Shown piece by piece: positions 1 to 9,744 of a stretch of DNA of 64,000 nucleotides. Every line of letters begins with the position of its first letter. The first letter of the stretch is position 1. Below the pieces are notes generated by a model. The model had not been told where the DNA came from, did not search any database, and saw only the letters and a program-made list of their open reading frames with translations. A program made the translations under genes and the position numbers. This DNA is from JBEBSD01 sp040394475 (GTDB taxonomy: Bacteria > Bacteroidota > Bacteroidia > Cytophagales > Spirosomataceae): positions 104,923-168,922 of the forward strand of contig JBEBSD010000003.1 of NCBI GenBank assembly GCA_040394475.1, written 5' to 3'.

Positions 1-53
1 GCCTGAAAAAGAAGGGATGCTGCCGCAAGGGCCAGTATGCGTATGATCGACAT
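1..53 (-). CDS. Start of a secreted protein, cut by the window edge
   Basis: Only the first 17 codons are visible, reading MSIIRILALAAASLLFQ on the minus strand. This is a basic residue followed by a hydrophobic, alanine-rich stretch, as in a Sec signal peptide. The start lies 71 bases after the stop of the hybrid two-component regulator on the same strand, so the two could be co-transcribed. Regulators of that class often sit beside glycan-utilisation genes, but nothing visible identifies the product. Confidence 0.5.
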   Translation of the reverse strand, partial: MSIIRILALAAASLLFQ

Positions 54-124
54 AGGGGTCAGAAAAGGATGCGGGATCGGGTCAAAAGAATTTTAAACAT
101 CGGAGTCAGTTTCTTGAAAACCCT

Positions 125-3100
125 TCAGATCATGTTGATCGAAGACTCATTTTGTTTTACCGTATCTAAAAACGTACTGGGCGCTGTTCCATATAGTTTC
201 CGGAACTCCCTTGTGAAGTGCTTCCTGCTCTCGAAACCGACCATCATGGCCACTTCATTTACCCGGTATTCGCGGGAAGCAAGTAGTTGCGCCGCCTTTT
301 TCATCCGGACGGACTTGACGAACTCTTTCACCGTCATTCCGGTGACTGCGCGGAGTTTCCTGTAAAGAACCGAAACGCTCATACCGATCTCAAGGGATAT
401 CTCGCTGACACCAAAACCTGGATCGGAGACGTGTTGTTCTACGAGTTCTTTAAGTTTCGTGAGAAACCGTCCCTCGGGGGAGTTCGATACGATGTTGGAC
501 GCTTCGAGTGTGATAGAGCGGCTATAATGCTTTTTAAGGCTTTCCCGTACTTGGATGAGGTTTTTGATTTTCAATTCCAGAACTCTGAGATCGAAGGGCT
601 TTGTCAGGTAGGAATCCGCACCTGTTGCGAGGCCTTGCACCACCTGATAAGCCGCGCTCCTGGCGGTGAGCAGAATCACAGGTATGTGGCTGGTACGAAC
701 ATCGGATTTGAGTTTGTCGCAGAAGTCTAATCCGTTTAGTTCGGGCATCATGATGTCACTTACAATTAAATCAGGTAACTGGTCAAATGCGATTTTCAGG
801 CCTTCTGCCCCGTTTGCTGCCTCGATGATCCGGTAGCTGCCCCGGAGGGCCTCCCTCCCGAAGCTCCGGAGTTCTTCATTGTCTTCCACTAAAAGCACAG
901 TGTATTTTTCTTTCCCCTTTTGCCCGGGAGAAAGCATTGGCGTCCCAAGGGCCGGGACAGTGTAGTGAGATGGAGTGACGTCTGAAGCCATTGTCAGCTC
1001 GGATGGAACGAAATGTCCGTTTCCTCTTCGAAGTATAACAGTAAAACAGCTGCCCCCTGCCTTGCCCGTGTCTGGCAGCTCGCTCGTCACTTCCATCCAG
1101 CCGTGGTGTTGCTCGACGATTGTCTTCGATAGCGCAAGGCCTATCCCATAGCCGGTGTTGCCCGTGTTGTTTTCGTATACCTGAAAGAAATTGGTAAAGA
1201 GGTGACCTAAATGCTCCTGAGTAATCCCCTTACCGTTATCGGCTACTTTAATAGCTACTTCTGATGATCTTTCTGCAACCGTCACGGTGACCATGCCTCC
1301 TTCCGGTGTGAATTTGTAAGCATTGCTGAGCAGGTTATAAAACACCTTTTGTACCTGTGCCGAATCGAGCCACAACAGGATGCGGGAGACGGGTGCTTCC
1401 AAACGAGTCTCGACTCCTTTTTCAATGGCCAGATGCTCAAATGCAGAAAGTGCGTTTTTCAGGATACCCACCACATCCTGTTCGCTAACATGTAGCTGTA
1501 CGTTTCCGGACTGTATTTTGCGGAAATCCAGCAATTCGTCTACTAACCTCATCAAGTGGTCCGAATTGTTTTTTGCATGGGTAAGGTAGGCTCTTGCCAC
1601 CTCTGTCGACGGCGACTGAAATGCCTTTTCGAGGGGGGCGCCGATGAGGGAAAGGTGCGTACGGATCTCATGTGATACGTTTGTGAAGAAATCGAGTTTG
1701 GACTGGTACAGGTCGTTCTCCTTCCTGAACGAACTCCTGAGCCAGAAAAAACGCGTTACCAGGTAAATGGTCGCTAATAAGGTTAGCAGATATCCGGTAT
1801 AGGCATACCAGGTCTTCCACCAGGGCGGAAGCACAACAATGGACAGGCGGGCGGGTGTTTCATTCCACTGGCCATCGTTGTTGGCCCCCTTTACGAGCAG
1901 CGTGTAGTTGCCGGGCGATAGGTTGGTATAAGTCGCCGTGGGGTTTTTTACTACGTTCCAGGTCTTTTCAAGTCCTTCCAGTTGGTAGGCATACCAGTTT
2001 TTATCCGATCTAAGGTAGTTAAGCAAAGCAAATTCAACTGTAAATACGTTCTGGGTATGTTGAAAGACGATTCGATCTACCGCGTCCGGGGCTTTGGGCA
2101 GCAAGCCTGAAACTCCTCCAACAGGCACGGGCTTATTGAACAAACGCAGGCCGGTAAATACGATAGGGGCCTCTTTGTCATTGATCCTGATGCTGTCCGG
2201 ATGGAAGTGAAATACCCCTTTGATCGTCCCGAAATACAATTGTCCGTCTACGTCAGGGAAAGCGGTGTTCCTGATGATGGGGTTGCCGGGCAGACCATCC
2301 TTAGTATCAAATCGCTGCATCGTCCGGTTTGCCGGATGATACCTGACCAGCCCGAGGTCGTCACTGATCCAAAGGTAACCTTTTTGATCACTTTGGATGT
2401 TGGCGATGCGCCCCACAAAAGTGTCCCGTTCATTGTCTGCGATATGGGAAACGACCATATCTCTTGTCGCGTCATATTCCTGTAACATGTTTTCTACACT
2501 ACCGAACCACAACTTTCCACTCGGATCTTCGTGTATACTGATCAACCTCAGGTACGCGGGATGTTTGTCGCTGGGTACGGGCTGTATTTTTCTTTCGCCA
2601 TAGTTAAGGCGGAAAATCCCGTTTGCCCCCCCGAACCACATATTTTTCCGGGAATCCTCATAAATGTAAGTGACGCTGCCTTCGAAGACATCCTCGTCCC
2701 GCCGTGGAAAATCATCCACCCAGGATTCTCCGGCCCGATCAAACAACACGGCCCCTTCGGTTGTTCCGGCCCATAACCTTCCCTGGCTGTCTTCCATCAG
2801 GTAGGTGATCGTCCGTTCCCTGCTCCCGTCCGGAGCCAGTTTAAGAAAACGGTACTCTTTCTCCTGGCGGGTTTTGGCATCATATCTTGTCAGTACTGAA
2901 TTGCCGCCCAGCCAGATCATGCCTTCACGGTCCATACAGATAGTGCCGAGGTTAGGCGTCGAAACCGGAAAGATATGTTCCCTGTAACGGCCGGCAGCGC
3001 TGTCGTGAAAAATAATTCTGCTTCTGTCTTCGGACCCGAACCACATCGTTCCGTCGGGGCCCCGGCCGATCTGGCCTGCGACCAATTGCCGGGGGACTGC

Positions 3101-4174
3101 CCCGTCCTGCAGGTGAGGGAGATTCAGAAAAGGTACATGGCCTGTATGTAAATAATCAATCCCCTTGTAATACCCGCCCGCCCAGAGGCCTCCCTGCCTG
3201 TCAAGATGCAAAGCGTATATGGCATCATCTGTTAATACACTGCTTTCTGCAGACTGGTTCGCATGCCATTCCATTCTGTGATCAGAAAGGGAGAGGTGTG
3301 CCAGCCCTGAATTTGTGGCTATCCATAATCCATTTTTTGCATCAGATACGATGCCCATCACTACAGGGATGTTGCCATCGTTCTTTGCTGTAAACGGGAT
3401 ATTGAAAAACCGTTCCTTTGTAGTATCGAACCTGAAGAGCCCTCCTCCCTTGTTTGCCAGCCAAAGATTACCCTGATTGTCTGTATGTATCATGGTGATG
3501 TTGTTGGATTTTGGGTACTTTCGGGTTTCATCAATGTAAAACCGTTGCGTCCGGACCCGGTCTCCTTTTACGGAGAAGCGCATTAATCCCTCGGAGGTGC
3601 CTAACCAATATACGTCCTGGCCGGCTTCCAGAATGTCCCATACCTGGAGAGCGGGCCCGGTGGTGACTTGCAGGTACCGGGAAAATACCAAAATCTCACC
3701 GTCGGGGTTTGCCACATTCAACCCGTTTGCAGTCCCCACCCATAATCTGCCCCGGCTATCTTCCCAGGTTTTCAGCACCCTGTTGTTACCAATAGAGTGG
3801 CCATTTTCGGGATCATGTACAAACTGGACAAAATCATCGTGTTCCCGGTCGTACAGGTTGAGCCCGTCCGAAGTACTCACCCACAACCGCTTTTTGGAAT
3901 CACAGAACACATCGTTGACATGGCGCGAAGAGAGTGACCGTGGATTGGTTTCGTCGTGGGTGTATACCTTGAAGTTCTTGGAATCATAGCGGTAGAGGTC
4001 ATTGGACGTTGCAAACCACATGAACCCAACGTCATCCTGTGTGATTTTTTTGACCGCGTTATTGAGCGGCGCACCTTCAGATCCCGAAAAATGATGGAAC
4101 GCCTGGGCTCCTACGTCAGTGAGGGCCAGGGAAAAATACAAAAAGACGAATAGTTTGAATTCGGAATTTTTCAT
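125..4174 (-). CDS. Hybrid two-component system regulator (propeller sensor, kinase, receiver, AraC HTH)
   Basis: This 1349-residue single-chain regulator should sense a periplasmic ligand, probably a glycan fragment, and activate nearby genes. After a signal peptide (MKNSEFKLF start, cleavage near AQA) come many WxGT/LWVGT-type Reg_prop blades, a Y_Y_Y domain, and a transmembrane segment near residue 785. The kinase H-box (SHEIRT) is near 835, followed by the N box (NAYKFTPEGG) and G box (DNGKGI). The receiver starts near 1090 with the phospho-acceptor Asp in VSDIMMP, and an AraC-type HTH fills residues 1258-1345. A longer reading from 4216 adds 14 residues before the signal peptide; I chose the internal Met because the signal sequence follows it directly. 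All key kinase and receiver residues are visible. Its target is not obvious; the partial gene downstream is a candidate. Confidence 0.93.
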   Translation of the reverse strand: MKNSEFKLFVFLYFSLALTDVGAQAFHHFSGSEGAPLNNAVKKITQDDVGFMWFATSNDLYRYDSKNFKVYTHDETNPRSLSSRHVNDVFCDSKKRLWVSTSDGLNLYDREHDDFVQFVHDPENGHSIGNNRVLKTWEDSRGRLWVGTANGLNVANPDGEILVFSRYLQVTTGPALQVWDILEAGQDVYWLGTSEGLMRFSVKGDRVRTQRFYIDETRKYPKSNNITMIHTDNQGNLWLANKGGGLFRFDTTKERFFNIPFTAKNDGNIPVVMGIVSDAKNGLWIATNSGLAHLSLSDHRMEWHANQSAESSVLTDDAIYALHLDRQGGLWAGGYYKGIDYLHTGHVPFLNLPHLQDGAVPRQLVAGQIGRGPDGTMWFGSEDRSRIIFHDSAAGRYREHIFPVSTPNLGTICMDREGMIWLGGNSVLTRYDAKTRQEKEYRFLKLAPDGSRERTITYLMEDSQGRLWAGTTEGAVLFDRAGESWVDDFPRRDEDVFEGSVTYIYEDSRKNMWFGGANGIFRLNYGERKIQPVPSDKHPAYLRLISIHEDPSGKLWFGSVENMLQEYDATRDMVVSHIADNERDTFVGRIANIQSDQKGYLWISDDLGLVRYHPANRTMQRFDTKDGLPGNPIIRNTAFPDVDGQLYFGTIKGVFHFHPDSIRINDKEAPIVFTGLRLFNKPVPVGGVSGLLPKAPDAVDRIVFQHTQNVFTVEFALLNYLRSDKNWYAYQLEGLEKTWNVVKNPTATYTNLSPGNYTLLVKGANNDGQWNETPARLSIVVLPPWWKTWYAYTGYLLTLLATIYLVTRFFWLRSSFRKENDLYQSKLDFFTNVSHEIRTHLSLIGAPLEKAFQSPSTEVARAYLTHAKNNSDHLMRLVDELLDFRKIQSGNVQLHVSEQDVVGILKNALSAFEHLAIEKGVETRLEAPVSRILLWLDSAQVQKVFYNLLSNAYKFTPEGGMVTVTVAERSSEVAIKVADNGKGITQEHLGHLFTNFFQVYENNTGNTGYGIGLALSKTIVEQHHGWMEVTSELPDTGKAGGSCFTVILRRGNGHFVPSELTMASDVTPSHYTVPALGTPMLSPGQKGKEKYTVLLVEDNEELRSFGREALRGSYRIIEAANGAEGLKIAFDQLPDLIVSDIMMPELNGLDFCDKLKSDVRTSHIPVILLTARSAAYQVVQGLATGADSYLTKPFDLRVLELKIKNLIQVRESLKKHYSRSITLEASNIVSNSPEGRFLTKLKELVEQHVSDPGFGVSEISLEIGMSVSVLYRKLRAVTGMTVKEFVKSVRMKKAAQLLASREYRVNEVAMMVGFESRKHFTREFRKLYGTAPSTFLDTVKQNESSINMI

Positions 4175-4309
4175 GGATTCGTTGATTGCCGGGCAGTTTG
4201 GCCTGGTGGCCAGCAAGTTAAAGCTCGCTGTATCGTATGCCTCTCATTGAAAGGGGATCACCCGATCCGTCGGCTCCGTAAAAAAGGGAATATAAAGACG
4301 GAAGCGTTC

Positions 4310-4351
4310 AAAAAAAATGGAACAACGTTACCACCAGGGTAACGTTGTTCC
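4310..4351 (-). terminator. Rho-independent terminator after the Gfo/Idh/MocA gene
   Basis: A perfect 14-bp stem (4319-4332 with 4338-4351) closes a 5-base loop and, read on the minus strand, is followed by a run of eight T. It lies 50 bases beyond the stop of the minus-strand oxidoreductase gene, so it should end that two-gene transcript. Confidence 0.85.
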
Positions 4352-4401
4352 TTGATCTTAAGCAGTGCGGCATCTCTCCGGACCGCCGGTTGGCCAGAGC
4401 C

Positions 4402-5739
4402 TTACACTGCGCGCGTTTTACCGGGCATAGCCACCGGGTATTCTCCGTTTTCGTTGGGGAGAATTTTCGGAAGGGCATCCCAGGATAGTTTATCGGGGAA
4501 CAGATCAATGTCGGAATTAAGGGCTTCTTCCCATTTGACAACTTTTCCCGAATAAGTAGCCATGCGGCCCATTATACCGGTCAGGGTACTCTTGGCGCCG
4601 TTTTCACCGTCATTGAACTGATGTTGTCCTTTGGCTACTGCCGCAAATAACTGGTCGTGTTCAAGCTGATACGGATTTCCGTCGTTTTTACCATCATGCT
4701 TGTAAATGGTGCCTCCTTTATAATCCTTGAGATGGGTTGTGTTTTGCCCGAAGGTATCCACTCGTCCCTTGGTTCCTACAAAGGCTTCATCTACCCGGTT
4801 CCAGCATCCGTCATAATGGCGGCACTGGCTGGAGATGACCGTGCCGTCGGTATAAACGAGGTCCAGCATATGGTGATCAAATATTTCACCATATTTTTTA
4901 TCGGTACGCGTTTCGCGGCCACCTGTTCCCTGGATAGTAACCGGATATGAACTTTTAACCCAGTTGGCCACATCAATATTATGCACATGCTGCTCAACGA
5001 TATGGTCGCCGCAAAGCCAGTTAAAATAGTACCAGTTATTCATTTGGTATTCCATCTCCGACTGGCCTGGTTTACGCTCCCGGACCCATGGACTGCTCCC
5101 AACCCAGTATACCTGACCGCCTACAATATCTCCCAGAGCACCATCGTGAATGCGTTTAATCGCTTGCACATAATTCGGTTGGTAGTGCCGTTGAAGACCG
5201 ACCACTACGTTCAGTTTTTTACGCTTGGCTTCTTCTGCGGCAGCGAGTACCCGGCGGATACCCGGCGCATCGGTGGCGACTGGCTTTTCTGCGAAAATGT
5301 GCTTGTTAAGCCGCACTGCTTCCTCAAAGTGCTGCGGGCGGAATCCCGGAGGTGATGTCAGAATAACCACATCGGCCAACGGAATAGCTTGCTTATAGGC
5401 CTCAAATCCAATGAATTGACGTTCTTTCGGAACATCAATTTTAGCACTGGCAGCGACCTCCTGGCCTTTGGCATCTTTGTATTTTTTACTGGTCAGGCTT
5501 TTGTAGCTCTGGTCGAGGCGTTCTTGAAAAACATCCGCCATAGCAACCAGTTTTACGTTCTGTACCGTACTTAATGCTTGTGCAGCGGCTCCGGTTCCCC
5601 GTCCGCCGCAGCCGATAAGTGCAACTTTAATGGTATCGTCCACTGCGTTGTGAAAACCATAGGAACCTGTAGGACTCAGTGCAATACCGCCAACTAAAAG
5701 TCCACTGGCTTTTAAAAAATCCCGGCGAGAATTTTCCAT
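4402..5739 (-). CDS. Tat-exported Gfo/Idh/MocA family oxidoreductase
   Basis: This is a 445-residue NAD(P)-dependent oxidoreductase of the Gfo/Idh/MocA family, whose members usually act on sugars or cyclitols. The N-terminus carries a twin-arginine signal (SRRDFLKASG), so the folded, cofactor-loaded enzyme is probably exported. The Rossmann motif GCGGRGTGAA is near residue 42 and the EKP motif (FAEKPVA) near 150. A His-rich segment, GDHIVEQHVHNID, probably contributes to the active site. It lies 103 bases downstream of an FGE-like gene on the same strand, and such pairs are common in Bacteroidota. I see no GH109-type signature, so I do not call it a glycosidase. The substrate is unknown. Confidence 0.9.
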   Translation of the reverse strand: MENSRRDFLKASGLLVGGIALSPTGSYGFHNAVDDTIKVALIGCGGRGTGAAAQALSTVQNVKLVAMADVFQERLDQSYKSLTSKKYKDAKGQEVAASAKIDVPKERQFIGFEAYKQAIPLADVVILTSPPGFRPQHFEEAVRLNKHIFAEKPVATDAPGIRRVLAAAEEAKRKKLNVVVGLQRHYQPNYVQAIKRIHDGALGDIVGGQVYWVGSSPWVRERKPGQSEMEYQMNNWYYFNWLCGDHIVEQHVHNIDVANWVKSSYPVTIQGTGGRETRTDKKYGEIFDHHMLDLVYTDGTVISSQCRHYDGCWNRVDEAFVGTKGRVDTFGQNTTHLKDYKGGTIYKHDGKNDGNPYQLEHDQLFAAVAKGQHQFNDGENGAKSTLTGIMGRMATYSGKVVKWEEALNSDIDLFPDKLSWDALPKILPNENGEYPVAMPGKTRAV

Positions 5740-5842
5740 AGAGATTTAAGAGTTTATGAATATGAATAAAAACGGGCAAAACGACTTGTAAGGGTTTCGT
5801 GGGAACGAAAGTTTACAAACGGCCCTAAATATAGATTATTAA

Positions 5843-6835
5843 TCAATAATCTTCAATTAAAGGCGGATTATAATAGGCCTCAATTTCTTCAGGAGCAGGG
5901 GTGGTTTGCGGGCGAATGATCCGGAAGCCTACAAAGGATGCGTTGGTGAGCCACCATTCACTTTTGGGCAGCTGCGGATCCAGGATTTTCCACATCGCTT
6001 CGGATTGGGTACGTGCGGCAGACCGAAGTTTGTCGGCCTCGTCTACCCAGGAGCCGCCGCGTACGGCATTCGGGTATAATTCGGTGACCGGTGCATAGGC
6101 CTCCTTTACTTCTCCTTTTGCCTTTTGGGCATAGTAATCGGCATGGTACTGATCCAGGGTCCATTCCATTACGTTGCCATGCATGTCATGCAGGCCCCAG
6201 GGATTGGGTTTCTTAAGCCCGATCTGCTTATAAGAACCGTCGCTGTTGTCGGTATACCAGGCATACTCTTTTAATTGGGCCGGATCATTTCCAAAGGAAT
6301 AAGCCGTGGTGGTACCGGCACGGGCCGCGTATTCCCACTCGGCTTCTGTGGGCAGGCGGTAGAATACGCCGGTTTTTTCATACAGCCATTTGCAGAATTT
6401 GATCGCCGCATATTGTGTCACGTTGATAGCCGGATAGCCGGTACGCCCCATACCGAAGGACATATCTACGTACGGAGGACTGGGCCGGGTGCTGCCGTCT
6501 GTTTTTTCAATGCTTTTCTCTTCGTCGGGAAAACGCTGGGCAAACTCGACTTCCATAGACTTAAAAGAAAACAAGTCGTAGATGTCCCAGGAAATTTCAA
6601 ATTTTCCCATCCAGAACGGCGCTATTTCCACCTTGTGCTGAGGGCCTTCGTCGTCACTTCTTCCTTTTTCCTTTTTAGGACTCCCCATTTCAAATTCGCC
6701 GCCTTTGATGGCGACCATGTCATAGGATTGATTGCTTCCGGGGATTTTCTGAGTGTAATCTTTAAAATCTGTTTGTGCCTGAGCGATGGTAGCGCCTGCT
6801 AGCAGCACAAGAAAATGAAACGTTTTTTTGAACAT
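5843..6835 (-). CDS. Secreted FGE/SUMF1-like domain protein without the catalytic cysteines
   Basis: This 330-residue protein has a signal peptide (MFKKTFHFLVLL...AQA) followed by a formylglycine-generating-enzyme-like fold. Typical signatures are present: GGEFEMGS near residue 45, RLPTEAEWEYAARAG near 162, GLHDMHGNVMEW near 210, VRGGSW near 255 and a final GFRIIR. The C-terminal region that carries the catalytic cysteine pair in true FGE has no cysteine; the only Cys is in KFCKWL. It is therefore unlikely to activate the sulfatases found elsewhere in the window and is better seen as a binding or structural member of the superfamily. It probably forms an operon with the oxidoreductase downstream. 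Confidence 0.88.
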   Translation of the reverse strand: MFKKTFHFLVLLAGATIAQAQTDFKDYTQKIPGSNQSYDMVAIKGGEFEMGSPKKEKGRSDDEGPQHKVEIAPFWMGKFEISWDIYDLFSFKSMEVEFAQRFPDEEKSIEKTDGSTRPSPPYVDMSFGMGRTGYPAINVTQYAAIKFCKWLYEKTGVFYRLPTEAEWEYAARAGTTTAYSFGNDPAQLKEYAWYTDNSDGSYKQIGLKKPNPWGLHDMHGNVMEWTLDQYHADYYAQKAKGEVKEAYAPVTELYPNAVRGGSWVDEADKLRSAARTQSEAMWKILDPQLPKSEWWLTNASFVGFRIIRPQTTPAPEEIEAYYNPPLIEDY

Positions 6836-7086
6836 TTGGCTACGTTATTAGGTAACTTCTGATAATTAGGAACAAATTTGTAACTTTTAAACGGTTTGAG
6901 GACAAGAAAGCTGGATTTTTTGAATGAAAAATTTGTTGTACCGGTTCTTTCAGAGGATCGTGTTGCCGGCTGTTTGAGAGACAGCCGAAAAAGAATAAGG
7001 TTTAACCCGGACGGGGGCTTGTTCAGGATTTGGCGAATTATAAGGGATTAAACCGATTGAGTGTAAAGAAATTAAGTAACGATTGA

Positions 7087-8967
7087 ATGAATTTATTATC
7101 AGCAGAGAACATCGCCCATTCGTTTGGGGACAAAGGATTATTCAAGGGAGTTACTTTTGGATTAAACAGGGGAGACAAGGTCGCACTGATCGGCACCAAC
7201 GGAACCGGGAAAACAACCTTTCTGACGATCCTGGCGGGCGTGCTGGCGCCGGATACGGGGAGTGTGAGCGTCAGGAAAGGGGTCCGCGTAGCCTATCTGG
7301 AGCAAAGCCCGGTTTTCGGGAATACGCAACGGGTGATAGAGGTCGTATTTTCCGAAGAGAACCCTGTCGCAAAGGCGGTAAAAGCCTATGAGGAGGCATT
7401 GATGGCGAACGATGATGATTTGCTCACCAGCGCGATGGATGCCATGCACGAGCAGAAAGCCTGGGATTTTGAATCCAAAGCAAAGGAAATCCTGGGAAGG
7501 CTGGGTATTTATGACGTAGAAGAGCTATTCGGAAATCTTTCCGGAGGGCAGCGCAAGCGGGTCGCACTGGCGCGTATCTTGTTGGAAGAGCCCGATTTGC
7601 TGATCCTGGATGAGCCGACCAACCACCTCGATCTGATGACGGTGGAATGGCTGGAAAGCTACCTGAATACCCAGAATACCACCTTGCTTGTTGTGACGCA
7701 CGACCGGTATTTCCTGGATAAAGTCTGTAACATGGTGGTGGAGCTGGACGGGGGCAATTTGTATACCTATAAGGGAGGCTATGCCTATTTCCTGGAAAAA
7801 AAGGCGGAACGGGAAGCGTCCGAAAGCGCCGAAGTGGACAAGGCCAGAAATCTGATGCGTAAAGAACTGGATTGGATCAGAAGACAGCCCAAAGCCCGCG
7901 GAACCAAGGCAAAATACCGGGTGGATGCATTTGAAGACTTGAAGGACAAAGCTTCCCAGCGTAAATTCGATGATAAGATTGAAATGAATATCCGCTCTGC
8001 ACGGTTGGGCAGCAAAATAGTGGAATTGCAAAGTGTCGGGAAGCGATACGGAGAAAAGGAACTGATCCACAACTTTTTATATACGTTCCGGAAAGGAGAC
8101 CGTATCGGGATCGTAGGACCCAATGGAATGGGTAAAACCACGCTGCTGAAACTGATTACGGCTGAAATACGTCCCGATAACGGACAGGTGGTGCAAGGCG
8201 ATACGGTACGGTTTGGTTATTACACGCAGTCGGACCTGGATTACAAATCCGGACAGCGGGTGTCGGATATGGTCAAGGACCGGGCGGAAGTGATCCGGCT
8301 GGGAACAGGCCAGACGGTAACGGCGTCACAGTACCTGCAGGCCTTTTTGTTCCCTCCCGGTAAGCAACATGATTTTGTCGAAAAATTAAGCGGCGGCGAA
8401 AAACGCCGGCTTCAGCTGCTGCTCATGTTGATGAACGAGCCCAATTTCCTGATCCTGGATGAGCCGACCAACGATCTGGATATCAGCAGCCTGAATGTCC
8501 TGGAAGAGTTCCTGGTGAATTTTCCGGGGTGCCTGGTCGTCGTATCCCACGATCGTTATTTCCTCGACAAACTGGTGGATCACCTGTTCGTATTTGAAGG
8601 AGACGGACGTATTCGTGATTTCCCCGGTAATTACACCGACTATCGCATGTGGCTGGAAGAAAACGCGGTAAAAGAAACAGTTCCTAGGAATAAGGAAGCC
8701 AGTCAGGCAGCGCCTTTGAAACCAAGTGACCCGCCGGCTGCGGACCCGGGCAAACGCCGGCCTAATTTCAAAGAGCAACGCGAGTTCCAGCAACTGGAAA
8801 AAGAGATCTCGACATTGGAAAATACCAAAGCCTCGCTGGTGGACCGGTTGGGACGCGGGGAGGGAGACCATCAGGCGCTGCTGGAACTTTCACGTGAAAT
8901 AGAAAGAATTACCGGACTCCTTGAGGATAAAGAAATGAGATGGCTGGAACTTTCGGAATTTATGTAA
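7087..8967 (+). CDS. uup: ABC-F family ATPase, Uup-like
   Basis: This soluble 626-residue protein has two ABC domains and no membrane segment, as in ABC-F factors that act on ribosomes or on DNA structures. Domain 1 has Walker A GTNGTGKTT near residue 36, signature LSGGQRKR near 148 and LDEPTNHLD. Domain 2 has GPNGMGKTT near 344, LSGGEKRR near 434 and LDEPTNDLD. A Lys/Arg-rich linker lies between the domains. Residues 561-625 form the coiled-coil C-terminal domain typical of Uup. It stands alone on the plus strand, divergent from the FGE-like gene. Uup is the best subfamily guess because of the C-terminal coiled coil. Confidence 0.92.
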   Translation: MNLLSAENIAHSFGDKGLFKGVTFGLNRGDKVALIGTNGTGKTTFLTILAGVLAPDTGSVSVRKGVRVAYLEQSPVFGNTQRVIEVVFSEENPVAKAVKAYEEALMANDDDLLTSAMDAMHEQKAWDFESKAKEILGRLGIYDVEELFGNLSGGQRKRVALARILLEEPDLLILDEPTNHLDLMTVEWLESYLNTQNTTLLVVTHDRYFLDKVCNMVVELDGGNLYTYKGGYAYFLEKKAEREASESAEVDKARNLMRKELDWIRRQPKARGTKAKYRVDAFEDLKDKASQRKFDDKIEMNIRSARLGSKIVELQSVGKRYGEKELIHNFLYTFRKGDRIGIVGPNGMGKTTLLKLITAEIRPDNGQVVQGDTVRFGYYTQSDLDYKSGQRVSDMVKDRAEVIRLGTGQTVTASQYLQAFLFPPGKQHDFVEKLSGGEKRRLQLLLMLMNEPNFLILDEPTNDLDISSLNVLEEFLVNFPGCLVVVSHDRYFLDKLVDHLFVFEGDGRIRDFPGNYTDYRMWLEENAVKETVPRNKEASQAAPLKPSDPPAADPGKRRPNFKEQREFQQLEKEISTLENTKASLVDRLGRGEGDHQALLELSREIERITGLLEDKEMRWLELSEFM

Positions 8968-9080
8968 TTTAGCGTCCGGAAGACAACTGCTTACCCACCC
9001 GGGGCTTTGTGTCATTATGAAGGGAAATAATTGGAAAGAAAGGGACTAAACGGGATGGAGCGGAAAGTAACTATAGACTG

Positions 9081-9710
9081 ATGGGTTCAATTGCTGATTT
9101 TTTTCAGTTTCTGCTTGATTCTGAAGAGATTATAAAGACGGGGGGCTTAATTGTGATCACCCTGATCGTATTTGCTGAAAACGGATTGTTTTTTGCGTTC
9201 TTTTTACCAGGCGATTACCTGGTTTTTCTGGCGGGTGTTTTTTGTGGGACGGGCCTTCTGAATGTTCCGATTACGACGCTGCTCATTTGTCTGTTACTGG
9301 CAGCGATCCTGGGCTCCGGCACGGGTTACCTGTTCGGAATGTTTTTCGGCAACCGCCTGAAAAACAGACCGGATTCCCTGTTCTTCAAACAGCAATACCT
9401 GGAAACAACCCGGAAGTATTTTAGTAAGTACGGCAGCAGGACACTGGTTATCAGCCGGTTTTTACCGGTTGTCCGTACGTTTGCGCCTATCCTGGCGGGA
9501 GTGACGAACATGAAGGCGGGGCACTTTATCCTGTTTAATGTGCTGGGGGCCCTGCTGTGGATCGGGGGGCTGACGGGCGGCGGCTATCTGTTCGGGGAAA
9601 AATTTCCGGGAATTGTTAATTATGTGGAGTACATCATTTTCTTTTTCCTGGCGATTACTACCTTCACCGTGGTAAAGGGTTATTTTAAAGCTAAAGAAGA
9701 CATCGATTAA
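9081..9710 (+). CDS. DedA family membrane protein
   Basis: This 209-residue integral membrane protein belongs to the DedA/SNARE-associated family. Members are implicated in lipid-carrier or phospholipid flipping across the inner membrane. The signatures FLPGDYLVFLAG near residue 44 and SRFLPVVRTFAPILAG near 125 match the re-entrant loops of DedA proteins. Four to five further hydrophobic segments follow. A glycosyltransferase starts 34 bases downstream on the same strand, so a two-gene unit concerned with lipid-linked sugars is plausible but not proven. Confidence 0.9.
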   Translation: MGSIADFFQFLLDSEEIIKTGGLIVITLIVFAENGLFFAFFLPGDYLVFLAGVFCGTGLLNVPITTLLICLLLAAILGSGTGYLFGMFFGNRLKNRPDSLFFKQQYLETTRKYFSKYGSRTLVISRFLPVVRTFAPILAGVTNMKAGHFILFNVLGALLWIGGLTGGGYLFGEKFPGIVNYVEYIIFFFLAITTFTVVKGYFKAKEDID

Positions 9711-9744
9711 GTAATCATATCATCATTTTATAACAGCTAAGCCG

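Noticed and set aside
4402..5739. GH109 N-acetylgalactosaminidase
   Set aside because: It has a plain Gfo/Idh/MocA pattern with no GH109-specific stretch that I could recognise.
5843..6835. Maturase for the three sulfatases
   Set aside because: It lacks the catalytic Cys pair, so formylglycine formation is unlikely.
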